From NCBI GenBank assembly GCA_000708835.1, contig DF237317.1, positions 28,282 to 92,281 of the forward strand: a DNA stretch of 64,000 nt. Direction: 5' to 3'. The stretch's first letter is position 1. Every line of letters starts with the position of its first letter. The notes under the pieces are model-generated. The model was not told the DNA's origin. It saw only the letters and a program-made list of their open reading frames with translations, and did no database searches. A program made the translations under genes and the position numbers. The stretch comes from Klebsormidium nitens. Its lineage: Eukaryota > Streptophyta > Klebsormidiophyceae > Klebsormidiales > Klebsormidiaceae. Below are positions 1-12,217 of the stretch, in pieces.

Positions 1-1373
1 GCTACTTTTAAGAAGTCATCGCTCAGTTATATCAATGATCAATGTCAACAACGTGGTTCGGTGACGTCAACGAAGGCATACGAGGCCCCAGGGGGTAATT
101 TTTTGCACATTTGTTCTACAGCTTGCCAGCTCCTTGAAGACAATGTCGCATTGCGGAAACATTAGAGGTGGGAGCATGTACGTAGCTCGATGCATGTTTC
201 CTTGAGCCTGCTCATGATATGTGCACATCCTCCACAATGGCGGACTCTGTCCGAATTGCAGATTGCGTTGATTATGGATATGATCCATTGCAAGGCCGGA
301 GATAGGCTGACTGATGGACCAGCTTTAAGTTAACTGCAGATCAGGATTTATTATGTACGATCTAAACTGAGCTCCTGTTAGTACGCATATATTTCCAATC
401 ACTCTATTACATTGACCCATGCACACATTGTTTTGTGGTAGACATAGATATGCCGCATGCATTCCTTGGAGAGCGATGCACTGATCAACAGCTCCTGATT
501 CGCTCTCAAACCTTGCACCATGCACCATACCATGTGCGGCCCATGCATGGTTCCGAAGTAGCATACAAATTGGGACAAACCAATTAGCCCTTCGGGGATG
601 AGTCAGATCCACCAGTGAGCAACACAATATTTGTACCTTAAACAACTTGTTTAAGATGATGCTTGGCAGGCATTATCACCCCCCGCTTCACGAACTTCTA
701 GGCAAAGTTCGGAAACAATCTGTGAAGTGGCGTAACCCTTGCATGCGACTAAAAACCTTGATTCAGTGTAAACTAGAGTTGACTCTTTGCCTGTTCATCA
801 GCAGAGTTCTATCGTCGACCAATCTAGCTCGGGGGTATCGCCCGACGACTGCAACATGGTAGAAATGGAGAAGTCCTTGTGATGTTGCACCTTGCCGGAA
901 AAGAGCTGACCGTTGGGTTGTAGATGAACAATCTCTGAAAGCGCCTGCGCCGCAGCAGCTCTTCGACAATTGTCGAAAGCTGTCCTGTAGATGCATGTTT
1001 GACCAGAACGAGACTAAATGAAGGTAGTAGGATTCAAACGTACGTTCTGGCGGACGAGTTCTGGTCAAATGTGCTCTCTGCCCTCTCTGGGACGCCATGC
1101 TTGTTCCCTGCAAAACGTGACGATGTGTCAACAAAGTATATACGTTCCCTCTAACCGATCACCCCGAAGAGCCAAACCGAATTCCCAGTACTACTCGTTG
1201 GCCAGTCTCATGCAACCATCTGGATTTTTGTGTCCAAGAAAGCCGGAACAGTCATCACGGTATTGGACGTGACATTTACCTGAGAAGTAGAAGCTTGTCC
1301 TCGTGCAAGACCTCCTTCAACAGTAACTGGCGCCACAACTGCCCAAGCTCCACCGTAGAATGCTTCGAGCCGC
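1..1373. other. Left-edge intergenic stretch, no gene recognised
   Basis: This is the 3' flank of the WDR83-like gene. Open frames here are short, overlap on both strands and show no recognisable domain or consistent splice structure. I see nothing further in it. Confidence 0.5.
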
Positions 1374-3971
1374 TCATGTGGTCCACACTTTGGCAGTCCC
1401 ATCCACAGAACATGTCAGCAGACAGGGCTGGGCCGTGTGAAATGCGAGGCCGGTCACCTGCAGACAGGGGGACAGATTGACTCGTCAATCAAGAGCCAGA
1501 ACCATGTTTTGACAGTGCATTCGCAAGCGAGCAAGCGCCGGAGTGGGCACCCCAACTGACGTACTCGAAAAGGTGACAATAACCGCACAGATCGCCGAAG
1601 TAACACTTTAGAGCAGATTTTTGTCCGGAAAGCAGCCTGGGCTCGGTGTGACCATACCGTGCCAGCGTGTGCCTGGAAGGCGGTCCTGGTGGCCTCCTCG
1701 ACGAGGTCCCAGCAGAAGACTTGGCCGTCTTCGGAGCCGCTCAGCACGACCGCGTCATCGTTGCTGAAGCAGCTGCCCAGCTTGTACGACTGCACAGCAG
1801 AAAACAACCTGAAGTTGAAGCCCTAACACAGCCCAAGCGCCAAATATTTATTCAGTGACGTGGATACAAGGAGCAAGGAATGACCGGATCGGAAGCCTGC
1901 AGTGTGGATATTCAGCAGATGGAGCTACTAGCCTGTTGCCCAAGTGCGGATCAGTCTGGGTTTGTCCACATGAGCTCGTGCTGATGCAGGAGCGTAGGAT
2001 GACAATAAAAAGGCATCATGTCCGCATGAGCTCAGGTTCGTAGGCAAAAACAGGTCAATCTCATTCTGACAGACGGTGGACAAGAGACTTGTTGACCAAG
2101 ATCAGCAGCCACGACAAAGATGACGAAGTAAAAACATGACAAACCCTCAGCTTGGCAATCCTAAGACCTTCTAGCTTCAACAACTACGCAGCGGGCAGAA
2201 TCGAAGTGCTGACCTTGTTTGTGTGCCCGCGGTACTCGTTGAGAACATCCCCCAAGGCCCTGCACGCATGACGAGGCAATGAAATGAGAACCAAGGAGAA
2301 AATCAGCCTCTCATAGTGTTTTTGTTGGAAACACCACCGCAGAACCCAGCGGTGGGGCAGCCACCAGGACTTGCGGTGATTGTCTTACCTGTCAATCAAG
2401 CGGAGGGTGCTGTCCAGGCAGCCTGCCAGGATGCAGTTGCCATCGTTAGAAAGGCTGATGCAAGTCACGGGCTGGCCCAGGTGGTCGCTCGTCACCCTGC
2501 ACAGCCCACGCGCACTGTCAGCACAGGGGCGTTTGGAAGGGCATCAATGGCAAAGACTTCCCTGCAACAAACAACGACCAAGCAAAACGCCAAGACAATG
2601 CAACTTTCAGCAAACGTGTTGATTAGCGAGCGACTTGGCAAGAAGAGTCTGATGAAGCTGCATGTTGACACACGCAATAGCTGGCGCACGAAGCTACTTA
2701 GTATGCATCAAGAAATGTTGACAATCAGTAAAAGAGAGGGGCCACATGGAACTCCGTCGACATGCTTGACCTTTGCTAGCGCAGTGGGTAAGGAACCAGG
2801 AAGATGGGGCAGATGACCACCAGCTGGACCAGATAATGGCTTACCTGCCATGCCGGATATCAAAGGTGCGCACCGTTCCATCGACGCTGCCACCCACGAT
2901 CTCGGATTTGGTCAAAGCAATGGAGGTCACGCTGTCGCTGAAGTGCTCCAAGGACTGTGAAGAAAGACAAAACGGCTAGGGGTAATCATTTCCTCTCAAG
3001 TTCTTCCATTTGTTGCACTTCCTGACTGTTTGCAACTCTCTCAAGCAAGGAGATAAAGCAGCAGTAAGCAAGAAATATGCAGCAAGCACAGACTCACGTC
3101 CAATGCTGACCTGTATGGCATTAGCGCTCTGCGACCTGCAATCCCAAACTCGAATACTGCGGTCGTAGCCCGCCGACACGACCACCGACGATTCATCATT
3201 GAAACAGACGGCATTCACCTGCACAGCAGCGGGAAAGCCAGAACAGAAGAAACAATTAGCACCACTTTCCTCACGACCTGCTCTTGTTCTTTAAATTCAG
3301 CAATTAGAAGGAGCATCTACTTGGTCCCCACTGGTTGACATTCATGAAAGGTGCCGAGCAGGAGGCGCACCTCGCTGTCATGGCCCCTGAATCGCCGGAT
3401 GATCCTCCCCGTGGAAACATCCCACAGGAAGACTTGCTTATCGCCTCCGCAGGACGCCAACCTCCCATTGTCACTGCAAGTAGAGATGGTGTGACTTTCT
3501 AAACTGCAACAAGCAGGCAGCATAACTCTCAAACTTTCCCTCAATGAAGGCCCAACAGATGCGTACTCACCACATATTTGCAGCGGGAACCGATGACTTA
3601 TGGACCAGCAAGGCAAAGAGCTGGGAGACACGCATAGCTTGCTCAAATGTTGTTCTTCCAAGTCATTGTGTTCTGCAGTTCATGCCCATTGTCAATATAA
3701 GTTATAGCCCAAAAGCAAGGCAGAAAAGCGTGGCGTACCTTGCTGCTGCCACGTCTCGCACCTCGTGTCCATGGCCAAGGTATGACTTTATTGCTAACCC
3801 TTTGTGAGGGTTCCAAAGCCTAATCGATCGATCCTTGCCGGTGGTAAGGCAATACTTCCCATCATAGTTGAAGCGCACCGACAAGACAGCCCCCTCATGC
3901 CCCTTGAGAGTTGCCGCTTCCTTTGTCGGAATGTTTGTAAAGCTAGCGGCGGTCATGGCCGCATCTCCCAT
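1374..3971 (-). CDS. WD40-repeat protein, WDR83/MORG1-like
   Basis: Eight exons, read on the minus strand: 3971-3739, 3473-3371, 3218-3111, 2954-2845, 2496-2389, 2259-2214, 1789-1658 and 1457-1374. All introns are GT-AG and the joined frame gives 307 residues, close to the roughly 315 of animal WDR83. The chain is almost entirely WD40 blades. It starts with a GHEGAVLSVRFN blade, followed by GGDKQVFLWDV, a blade ending in SIRVWDCRS, SEDGQVFCWDLVE, and a last blade SVDGTAKVWTT ending at TGA 1376-1374. Order and wording follow WDR83/MORG1 (for example LTTGKDRSIRLWNP near residue 45). WDR83 proteins are scaffolds for MAP kinase modules and are also found with spliceosomes; that role is carried over from the family. 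The start Met at 3971 faces the PGAP6-like gene across 353 bp. Confidence 0.93.
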
Positions 3972-4324
3972 CCTTCATGCCGTTCAGATGTGGATCATAT
4001 CAAGAGCGATTGGCAATCTCTGAAAAGTTTCTCAGACTCAAAGGCAAAGCAATGCATTCAAGTTGACTTGCAGTGCAAGCACCTGGAGCGGGTCGAAAGA
4101 GGTACCGGAGCTACGGGTATGGTACCAGGCTCTTATAGGTAATAGGTCTTCTGGTACCCACCTGGATAGACACGTGACCCATAGAAGCCTTTTGATTGGC
4201 TTTGAGCTCCGGCCCATGATCCTGTGGCGCTTGTATGTAATGGATTAGGGTTTGAGGCTGCACAGTCTGATGAGCAGGACCTGTATATGTATTAACGTTT
4301 GGGAAGGCGAACTCTGCAGGAGCC
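3972..4324. promoter_or_regulatory. Divergent promoter region, WDR83-like / PGAP6-like
   Basis: Only 353 bp separate the two start codons, so both genes probably share this region. It contains the palindrome CACGTG at 4171-4176, a G-box core bound by bHLH and bZIP factors in plants, and ATTGG at 4195-4199, the reverse complement of a CCAAT box. Whether these sites work is inference. Confidence 0.5.
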
Positions 4325-7300
4325 ATGCTCAATTCCACCAAGTTCTCCGCTGCAATGGCGTCAGGTTGTACGACCTATCTGGCAGCAGCTTTTCTGGTGG
4401 TGGTGTCTAGGGTAGTTGCCGCCTCGCTTGGTCCCTCTCCTGCTGGAGCTATGGCAGCCAGCTCGTTGCAAGCACATGGAGCGGAGCAGGCTTTGCCTGA
4501 GCAAGCAATAGCTGAGAGTCTGGATGCCACTTGGCCCCAGGTGGAGGCCCAGAGCTGGCCCGATTGCGTTGTGGGGCCTGACAACTACAAGTACATCTTC
4601 CTAGGTATGAAAGCCGATGCTAATCTTACTGGCAGTAGGAGCTGGCTTTGGGCGCACATAGAGATCACGAAAGTTTCCGTGCAATGTGTGGTACAAGTAT
4701 GATTCAGGGACGTTTTAGTGTCGGCTAGTTGGGCTGCATATTGAAGTGGGTATTGCATTCTCCGACGTCACGAAGTGTGCGCTGTACTCTTGCAGGGGCT
4801 GTGCCTGGGGGCACCAAGGAACTGCACATTGACCTGAGGAAGCAGTGGGATGGGGTAAGCAGGCCTAGTCTGCCACCTGGCAGTATTCTAATGAGGCACT
4901 GGCACCCCTGGGCAATCACCTGGAGTGCAATGCCAGAGTGGTGGAGTGTGACACCACTTATTAAAGACTCCGTCTAGAGTCGATTGACAACCCCCCATTA
5001 GCCCCGCCGCTCCCTGCATCACCTGACAAAGTCCAAAACCTCGAATCAGCTTGAATAATCACTGGTGCAGGCTCATTGGAATGTGGCGCCAGCAGCGTCA
5101 GCATCAACCTGCACAGATCAAAGATGACTATTGTCTGCATCTTGCAGGAGTCAGGGCCCATGCTTTGCCTACGCCGAGGAGGCCCCCCTCTCCCATCGAA
5201 TACAACATGTGAGCCATTGCATGATGCTGTCAAGACATCGTTTGCAGTGAGGCCTTCACACTCTGCTGCGACGTTATGATGGGCACACGGTGTGGTTCAT
5301 GTAAAGCTCCAACTGGGCGATTTTATTGACATCTCTCGACAAGAAGTCAGCTCTTGTTTGTTCGTCTGATGAGGACGTTGAGTTTTCTCATGGTATGAAA
5401 GATGAAGAAACCTTTGTGGATCAGATCGTACCCTCAGATAGCCAGTACGTCGTCAAAAGTCTGGGCTTGACAGTGAGCTACTTCGTGGCCAGATTGGCCA
5501 ACATCTGTCCTTACACGCTCTGGTTGGGAAGGACAGCCCCATCATCGCCTCTTTCCAAACAGCTCCCCATCCAATGCAGGGCTGTCTCTCTCGGGAGCGG
5601 CTACTGCGGCTGGCTGGGCGGTCAACAGCAGCTTTGTAGGCGCGTGCGGCCCCTTCGTTGCAGACATGCACCTTGCCCTGTCTGAGGCGCACGTCCTAGA
5701 AGGGCCCTGGTGGCTGGCCCTCTTCACGGACCCATCCGAGACGCGCTTCCAGTCCAAGATGGTGAGGACCTGGATGGCGAACTTTTCTGCATCCCCATAA
5801 GTCACGAAGCCCTCCCGTATCTTGTCTAGAATTGTTAGCGACAATCTCATCTCACAGGTTTCCAGGACAACACACCAGTAGTATGCTTGTCAATGAGCCC
5901 CAATTGCGATGCTCTGAAAAGTCGCTACTTACCTCTTTGATCCCTTCGCTATTATAGATCCAGCGGGGGCCCGTGTATCCCTTCTCCCTCAATGTCACCA
6001 TCGCTGGGTGCGGCAGCGGGGAGCAATGTCAGCAGAACAAATTGGGTTCTCTTCAGGCTGGCGGGGGCCTTGACTCAGATGCCACAGCTTCCCAGGCACC
6101 ACTTCGGCTGGCGAGCAGTCCCCCCTCCTTCGTTGAGGCCATGTTGCAAAACGGGCAGACGCTCTTGTCCACTCTGGAGTCCACTCTCCCCTGGTCAAAT
6201 CCGGCGCCTTCGGCGAGAAGCGATCCCACCGCCGCTGCCCCAGCAGCCACCTCAGCCGAGTGTTACTCTGCAAACCAGTCGTTCCCCTTGTATGTCCCTT
6301 CCCCCGCCACTCTCAACCTCTCTCTCCGCCTGCTGCAAAGCCCGGACGGAAGCCCGTTACCCAACTTCAGCGCTCAGCTAAGGTGGGGTGCCACTCCCGT
6401 TGTCCCCAGCATGGGGGCCCCAGTTCCGGACGGGCAGATCAGCATCCCGTCTGCGGGCCTCCTGGAAGCGCAGGTGCCGAACGCGCGGGCCGGGTGGTGG
6501 TACCTGCGGATCGTTTCTGAGAACGCCACTGGTGATGGGCGGTTCTGTGTGGAGTCGTGGCAATGGGAAGCAATCGGCTGTGAAGAAGGGCGGGCCGGGG
6601 AGCGGTGCGCGTGGCCAGTGACCAGGCTCGGGGTAAGGCCAGCCGGACCTCCTAATGCTTCCTGGTAAGAAGGGGACCCAGTCGACGAAGGTGGATCTTT
6701 GCTGTGAGTTGCTCCTTGCCAGGCTTTCCAATCTTCCAGAGCATCGGGGTTATGCTCGTGGCTCCTTGCTATCCACCTGTCTGCGGAGACTCGAAGGCCC
6801 CCCCAATACAGAAGGTGGGGTATCATTTGATTGTGGCCAAGTTCGCACCGTTTGGCGGTGCAAATAGAAAGACTTGTGTTCTGGCTCACATCTTCGACGG
6901 TCGGCCCGACTCTGTGCTTTTCCGTGTGTCCGTGCAGCGGGTCCTCACCAGCCCCAGCTTCAGTGCGCTGTATCGTCCCACCAGCTGGGCAGACACAGCG
7001 GGAGGCTGGTTCACCGTTCACATGTCCCCGCCGCTAGCCGCCATCAGCCAACGTGCAGTGCAGATTCGTCTGATCAACGCCGAGTCACCGAGTAGCAGCC
7101 TAGTAGCGAGTGGGCGGTGGGCGTATCTGTCATTTCCGATCTCGGACGTTTCGGCAGGTCAAACCCTCGCCGTAGAGGCACGCTGGTCTAAAGACTCGAG
7201 CCCCTCGGGACGAGTGCACTTGTTCTCGAAACTAGGCGCCGCTCCGACGGCGGACGACTTCGACTTCGCAACCTCGTTCAACGGGTCCACGAAAGCCTCG

Positions 7301-10300
7301 AAGAAAGTTGGGGTGGGGCAAGATTGGCCAGCAGACGGTGCCGCGCGCCTGTCCAGGGGTAAGACGGACAGCCTCAGCGTATCGGTGCAGTATCCTGCTG
7401 CGGGTGCTTGGTACGTGGGCCTGTTCTTTGCCCCCATTTTGGAAGACACGTGGCCAGCTGCTTCCGACCCCCCTGGGGAGGTGCTACCTGTGGAGTTGCG
7501 GGTGCGGGTGGGGGGCTGCCCGAGGGACTGCTCGGGACACGGCAACTGTGCGTCCTACTTCGACGAGGGCAGGGCGCGGGTCTGGAGGTGAGACGGGAAT
7601 GCTGTCCCCCGGCCTCGATCCTTCAGTCCTGCTAGAGCGGGGACAAGGAGAATCGGTACCGGACGGAAGCTAAGGCTGGGGCCTGTTGGATTTGCGGGNN
7701 NNNNNNNNNNNNNNNNNNNNNNNNNNNNNNNNNNNNNNNNNNNNNNNNNNNNNNNNNNNNNNNNNNNNNNNNNNNNNNNNNNNNNNNNNNNNNNNNNNNN
7801 NNNNNNNNNNNNNNNNNNNNNNNNNNNNNNNNNNNNNNNNNNNNNNNNNNNNNNNNNNNNNNNNNNNNNNNNNNNNNNNNNNNNNNNNNNNNNNNNNNNN
7901 NNNNNNNNNNNNNNNNNNNNNNNNNNNNNNNNNNNNNNNNNNNNNNNNNNNNNNNNNNNNNNNNNNNNNNNNNNNNNNNNNNNNNNNNNNNNNNNNNNNN
8001 NNNNNNNNNNNNNNNNNNNNNNNNNNNNNNNNNNNNNNNNNNNNNNNNNNNNNNNNNNNNNNNNNNNNNNNNNNNNNNNNNNNNNNNNNNNNNNNNNNNN
8101 NNNNNNNNNNNNNNNNNNNNNNNNNNNNNNNNNNNNNNNNNNNNNNNNNNNNNNNNNNNNNNNNNNNNNNNNNNNNNNNNNNNNNNNNNNNNNNNNNNNN
8201 NNNNNNNNNNNNNNNNNNNNNNNNNNNNNNNNNNNNNNNNNNNNNNNNNNNNNNNNNNNNNNNNNNNNNNNNNNNNNNNNNNNNNNNNNNNNNNNNNNNN
8301 NNNNNNNNNNNNNNNNNNNNNNNNNNNNNNNNNNNNNNNNNNNNNNNNNNNNNNNNNNNNNNNNNNNNNNNNNNNNNNNNNNNNNNNNNNNNNNNNNNGG
8401 AAGCTAAGGCTGGGGCCTGTTGGATTTGCGGGCATGTCAACCCAAAGCTGGACCTCTCTGGCTCTTGAGCGTCAGATCCTGTGGGAGTGGTTATCCGACG
8501 GCTGTGATCTGCGCATCCCGGGTTAGGGTTTCAAACGCACCTCATACCGTCGGATGCTGTGTTGCTGACATTTGAACGGCCGATAGCAGACAAGAAGAGA
8601 TAGCAACCTAAGGCTGACGTCACTGTTGAGGGTTCCAACAGCCCCTAGCCTTAGCTTCCGTCCGGTACCGATTCTCCTTGTCTCCGCTCTGCTAGTAGTT
8701 AGAGGAGAAAGCCTTGTCAAAGTGACGTACACGATAGGCGGCTAGGATGATGCAAGTAGGTTGGCACATCACAACCGTTTTCGATTGTTATCAATTTCCT
8801 GGAAGCCGGAAGAGACATGCTTTGTCACTCGTCAACATCCCTCCCGCTGGTTCTCGTGCAGCACGTGCGAGTGCGACCGGACGCACGGCGGCGTGGACTG
8901 CTCGGTGGAGGTGCTGTTCCCCGACCAGGAGTCGCGGCACGTGCTGGCCCTCACGTTGTCCAACGCGGCCGCCATCCCTGCGGCAGGCTGGGCCTTCACG
9001 CACCAGGTCAGGACAGCCGCATAACTACTACGTGCAGAGAGACGGAAATATAGTCAGCTGTTGGAGAGGAAGAGAAGTTTCACAGCCAAGCAAGGACTCG
9101 GGCAAGCTGACGAACGAAAACCTCTTCGTTACTTGACACGTGTGTTCCTACAGACGTCAGTCCGAGTCTAGACTCCTGTGTTGCAAACGTCCATCTGCCC
9201 GTATCGCGTGTCGTGCAGGCGTACCCCGAGTGGATCGTGTTCACGTGCGGCGGCCTGGCCAGTGCGGTGTACCACATGTGCGATGCCGGCAGCACCTGCC
9301 TCGCGCAGTACGGCACTCTCCAGGTAACCGCGGCCCCGCCCACCTCTTTTGCGCCTGCCGTCGAGTGTGCTCTGTACAACTCTCATAGGAGGTGCACGCT
9401 TCCTGAGGGATCCGCTTGGGCATCTAATGTTTGTTCGCCATCACGCTTACCATGTCTGCTCCTTACTTTGCCAATCTGCATTTCTTGACCTCAGCCAGGG
9501 ATCACAGTCTCCGTTCTTGCACCCGCCTCGCTGCCCTGTTCCCACGCCTCACCTCCTCCATTCGCCACCCCCCTGCAGTTCGCCGACTTTTTGCTGTCCT
9601 TCCTGGCGGTGGTCCTGACGTGCCTGCACCTGGCCCCGCTGCCGCCCCGCGCCACCGCGCCCGCGCAGCTGAGCGCCACGCTGCTGCTTGCGCTGGTCGC
9701 CAAGGACAACGCCACCAGGTGATGCCTCCCATTTAACCGCCTCAGAACAACGCTCATTCCTTGCAAAGTAGACTCCGACGTCTAATTCGTGTGAACATCG
9801 TAATATTCAGCGAGGACCTTCTCAAAGCTGGTCCGGTTGATTCAGATATACGATGCAGTTGAGAAGCCGATTGCGCCAAACGACAAGCCCGTTCTTTGGG
9901 AGGGTCAACAGTAACGCTGCTGTGGTTGCGCAGCGGGTGGAGTCTGGTCATTGTTGCCGCTTTGGGTGCGCTAGCGCTCGCGCTGGGTTGGGGGCTTGAG
10001 GCGGGGATGCACAGAAAGCGACAGCCGGACGGGCCACACCAGTCTTGGGGCGCCCACATGCGCCACGTGTTGGAAGCCAAGTGGTTGCGGTAAGTACGGC
10101 CCCTGATCTCTGAAAACCTAGACCGGCCGCAGAAGCGATCTGCTTTCTCCTTTCAGCGGAGACTCTGGCATCTGGCGTTTGAACCTTGAGTGCTTGGTGT
10201 GAGAATTACGTGTGTGGAGCCCAGCTTAAAGCCAACACCTCATTCATGCAACGTCCACCTTTCACGGGGAATCAAGCGTGCTAGAATGTTAGGAACTCCT

Positions 10301-11080
10301 CTTTTCTCCCCGTGTCAAAGCTGTTTCCATCGGTGCAGCTGCGTGGCGCTCCCAACCACAGCGCCCGCTTTGGTGCGGTGGTTTGGGCGGCGCTACCGGT
10401 GGCCGTACCTGGTGGGCGGGCTAGCCATGCTGGGCCTCGCGGCCGCGGCGTGGGCCTTCGAGTCTGGGCCAACCTACTGGTTCTGGCACAGGTGATGTCG
10501 CTCAATACGCACGGGTATCTCACCTTTGCCCTTACCGCCTTCTCTTCTTGGCTGAGGGATTGCACATGCTAACTCATCGCCTGAACCCAGACTGGTTCGA
10601 GCGAAATTGATCGGTTCAAGCTGGGAGCACGAAGACTACAATTGAGTTGGTAGGTGTCTAAACATGCGTTCGCGTGGATTGGATACGAACTGCGGTCGCG
10701 TTTTGAAAGCTCGTGTTAGATCCTTGAAGGTGCAGTGGTAAACAAGGATAGCGACACTCCCGACGTCAGTTGGTTGGATGTGGCAGCTCAAAAATGACGG
10801 CAACCGGCTTTGGGGCTCCGTTCCCAGGTGGCTCATTGCTGACCCGTGCGCCCTTTTTGTATGCAGCCTGTGGCACGTGGCCATCTTCATGTGCCCCTTT
10901 TTCCTGCTTAGCGCCACGACGGCCCCGCAGGACGCACGGGGAAGCGCGGCCGCGCAGGGTTATGCGGCGGTGCTGGACGAGGAGACGGACCAGTGTGCAG
11001 ACGTGGAAGAGCGGGAACTGAGAGTGGTGGTGGAGCCTCCGCGTTCCTCATTACCGGCAGGGGAAGGGCTCAGCTCCTGA
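4325..11080 (+). CDS. PGAP6/TMEM8-like CREST-superfamily membrane protein with EGF-like module
   Basis: Twelve exons: 4325-4604, 4796-4854, 5148-5208, 5664-5761, 5958-6632, 6938-7587, 8862-9006, 9219-9323, 9579-9718, 9934-10089, 10339-10491 and 10867-11080. They join in one frame of 911 residues. The N terminus has a hydrophobic signal peptide (LAAAFLVVVSRVVAAS). A long extracellular part follows, then an EGF-like knot (CPRDCSGHGNC, continuing as STCECDRTHGGVDC after intron 6). The C-terminal membrane domain carries the CREST marks: SAVYHMCD, an Asp in FADFLLS, and HSLWH (H-x3-H), which is formed only after intron 11 is removed. PGAP6/TMEM8A is a GPI-specific phospholipase A2 that releases GPI-anchored proteins; CREST members are putative metal-dependent hydrolases. 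Activity here is inferred. Intron 6 holds an N run and a foldback element. Exons 3 and 4 are the least certain joins. Confidence 0.85.
7624..8700. mobile_element. Foldback/MITE-like element inside intron 6 of the PGAP6-like gene
   Basis: The left arm at about 7627-7690 and the right arm at about 8636-8700 are reverse complements over roughly 60 bp with only a few mismatches; both share the core GAATCGGTACCGGACGGAAG. The interior has no coding capacity that I can see. If the N run is an artefact (see the gap entry) the element is about 340 bp long, a usual size for a non-autonomous MITE. I could not define a target-site duplication, so the class is open. Confidence 0.6.
7699..8398. other. Assembly gap of exactly 700 N, probably spurious in size
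   Basis: The 34 bases just before the gap (7665-7698) are repeated exactly just after it (8399-8432). This looks like two contig ends that overlap but were not merged, so little or no sequence may be missing. The gap lies inside a hairpin-forming element, which would explain the break. Confidence 0.75.
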
Positions 11081-12217
11081 ATGTAACTTACAGTCAAAAG
11101 TTCGTGCGAGGCGGCCAGGTATGAAAAGCCCATATTGCGAGATCAAAAAATGCTGATCCTTGAAGGCATCCTTGAAGGAGCGTCACACGAGCAAGAGCGC
11201 TGGTGGCGAAATGTTCACTAACTGCTGTACAGTATTGCAAGCTTAAGTTACTGGATCCAAGGATCCCGCCCGCATTAGTAAGCCAACTCCTTCGAGCAAC
11301 GTGAACGAAAGAGCTATACGTCAAAGTATACACGATTGCAGTTTAGCTCAGGCCTGTGCAGTGCGGCAATCAGCATACAAGAGAGCTGTTCTGAAAGTGG
11401 TTCTTTTCTTTTGGTGGACACTGCATGGTGAGCCGGTAGGATTTCCTACGAGCCTCGTATGCTGGCATGCTCCGAACATTTGTCAACGCGTCATATCAGC
11501 TGAATGGGCTTGGTCCATTGCTTCCGACCAAACGGCTTTTCGTCTTTCGTCTCGCTGTTTGTATGTGCTCTTGCCTACCCAGTTGTTTTTCGAGCGACTA
11601 TGGCCGTCTGCCAGACTATAAAGGCGAGTGGCTGGGCTACCCATACTTTCCGGCCCGCACCTCGTGGGGGCTCTGCCTGATCTTTCGCAGAGCGGGTCTT
11701 ACTAAAGCATTAGATGAATGCATGCATTCAGTTATCGCAGCCTGACGCGCAGCGCGGCATGTCTGCATCTGGCACCAACGAGCGCGTGCGGGCACGCACA
11801 TGTGATCCGATCAATCATCATTGCGCGGGCCATACTGCAAGTGGCATCCGGCACGTGCTGAAAACATACTTAAGCTAGAAAGTTACGCACCTTCGCATGC
11901 GTCATCACGAATGAAAGTATACATGCCAGGAAGTACTTTCATGACCTGTGAGTAAGGCATGGAAGGAGGTACGCGGCGTCGCCGGTCCCAAATCGTGAAT
12001 TGTGCGTATACTGAACTTAGTATCTCATGGATGTTCAGCATTCATACACGACAACTTGCCAGTTTGGACCGGGCCTGCCCTCACCTCGCAAACAGACACT
12101 CATATCACAGCATGCTGATACAAAGCTGATGTTGCGGACCATACAACACCGTCTGTGTTGGGAAGATTGTGCGTGCCAAGCTCAGGCTGAAAAAGCCCTT
12201 GTCACGGACATGGCACG
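11081..12217. other. Convergent intergenic region
   Basis: This lies between the 3' ends of the PGAP6-like and CHY1-like genes. I see no gene, RNA or clear repeat. Confidence 0.5.

Noticed and set aside
763-1134. Minus-strand open frame of 123 codons downstream of the WDR83-like gene
   Set aside because: The WD40 gene has a proper stop at 1374-1376, and this frame shows no homology or splice signals.
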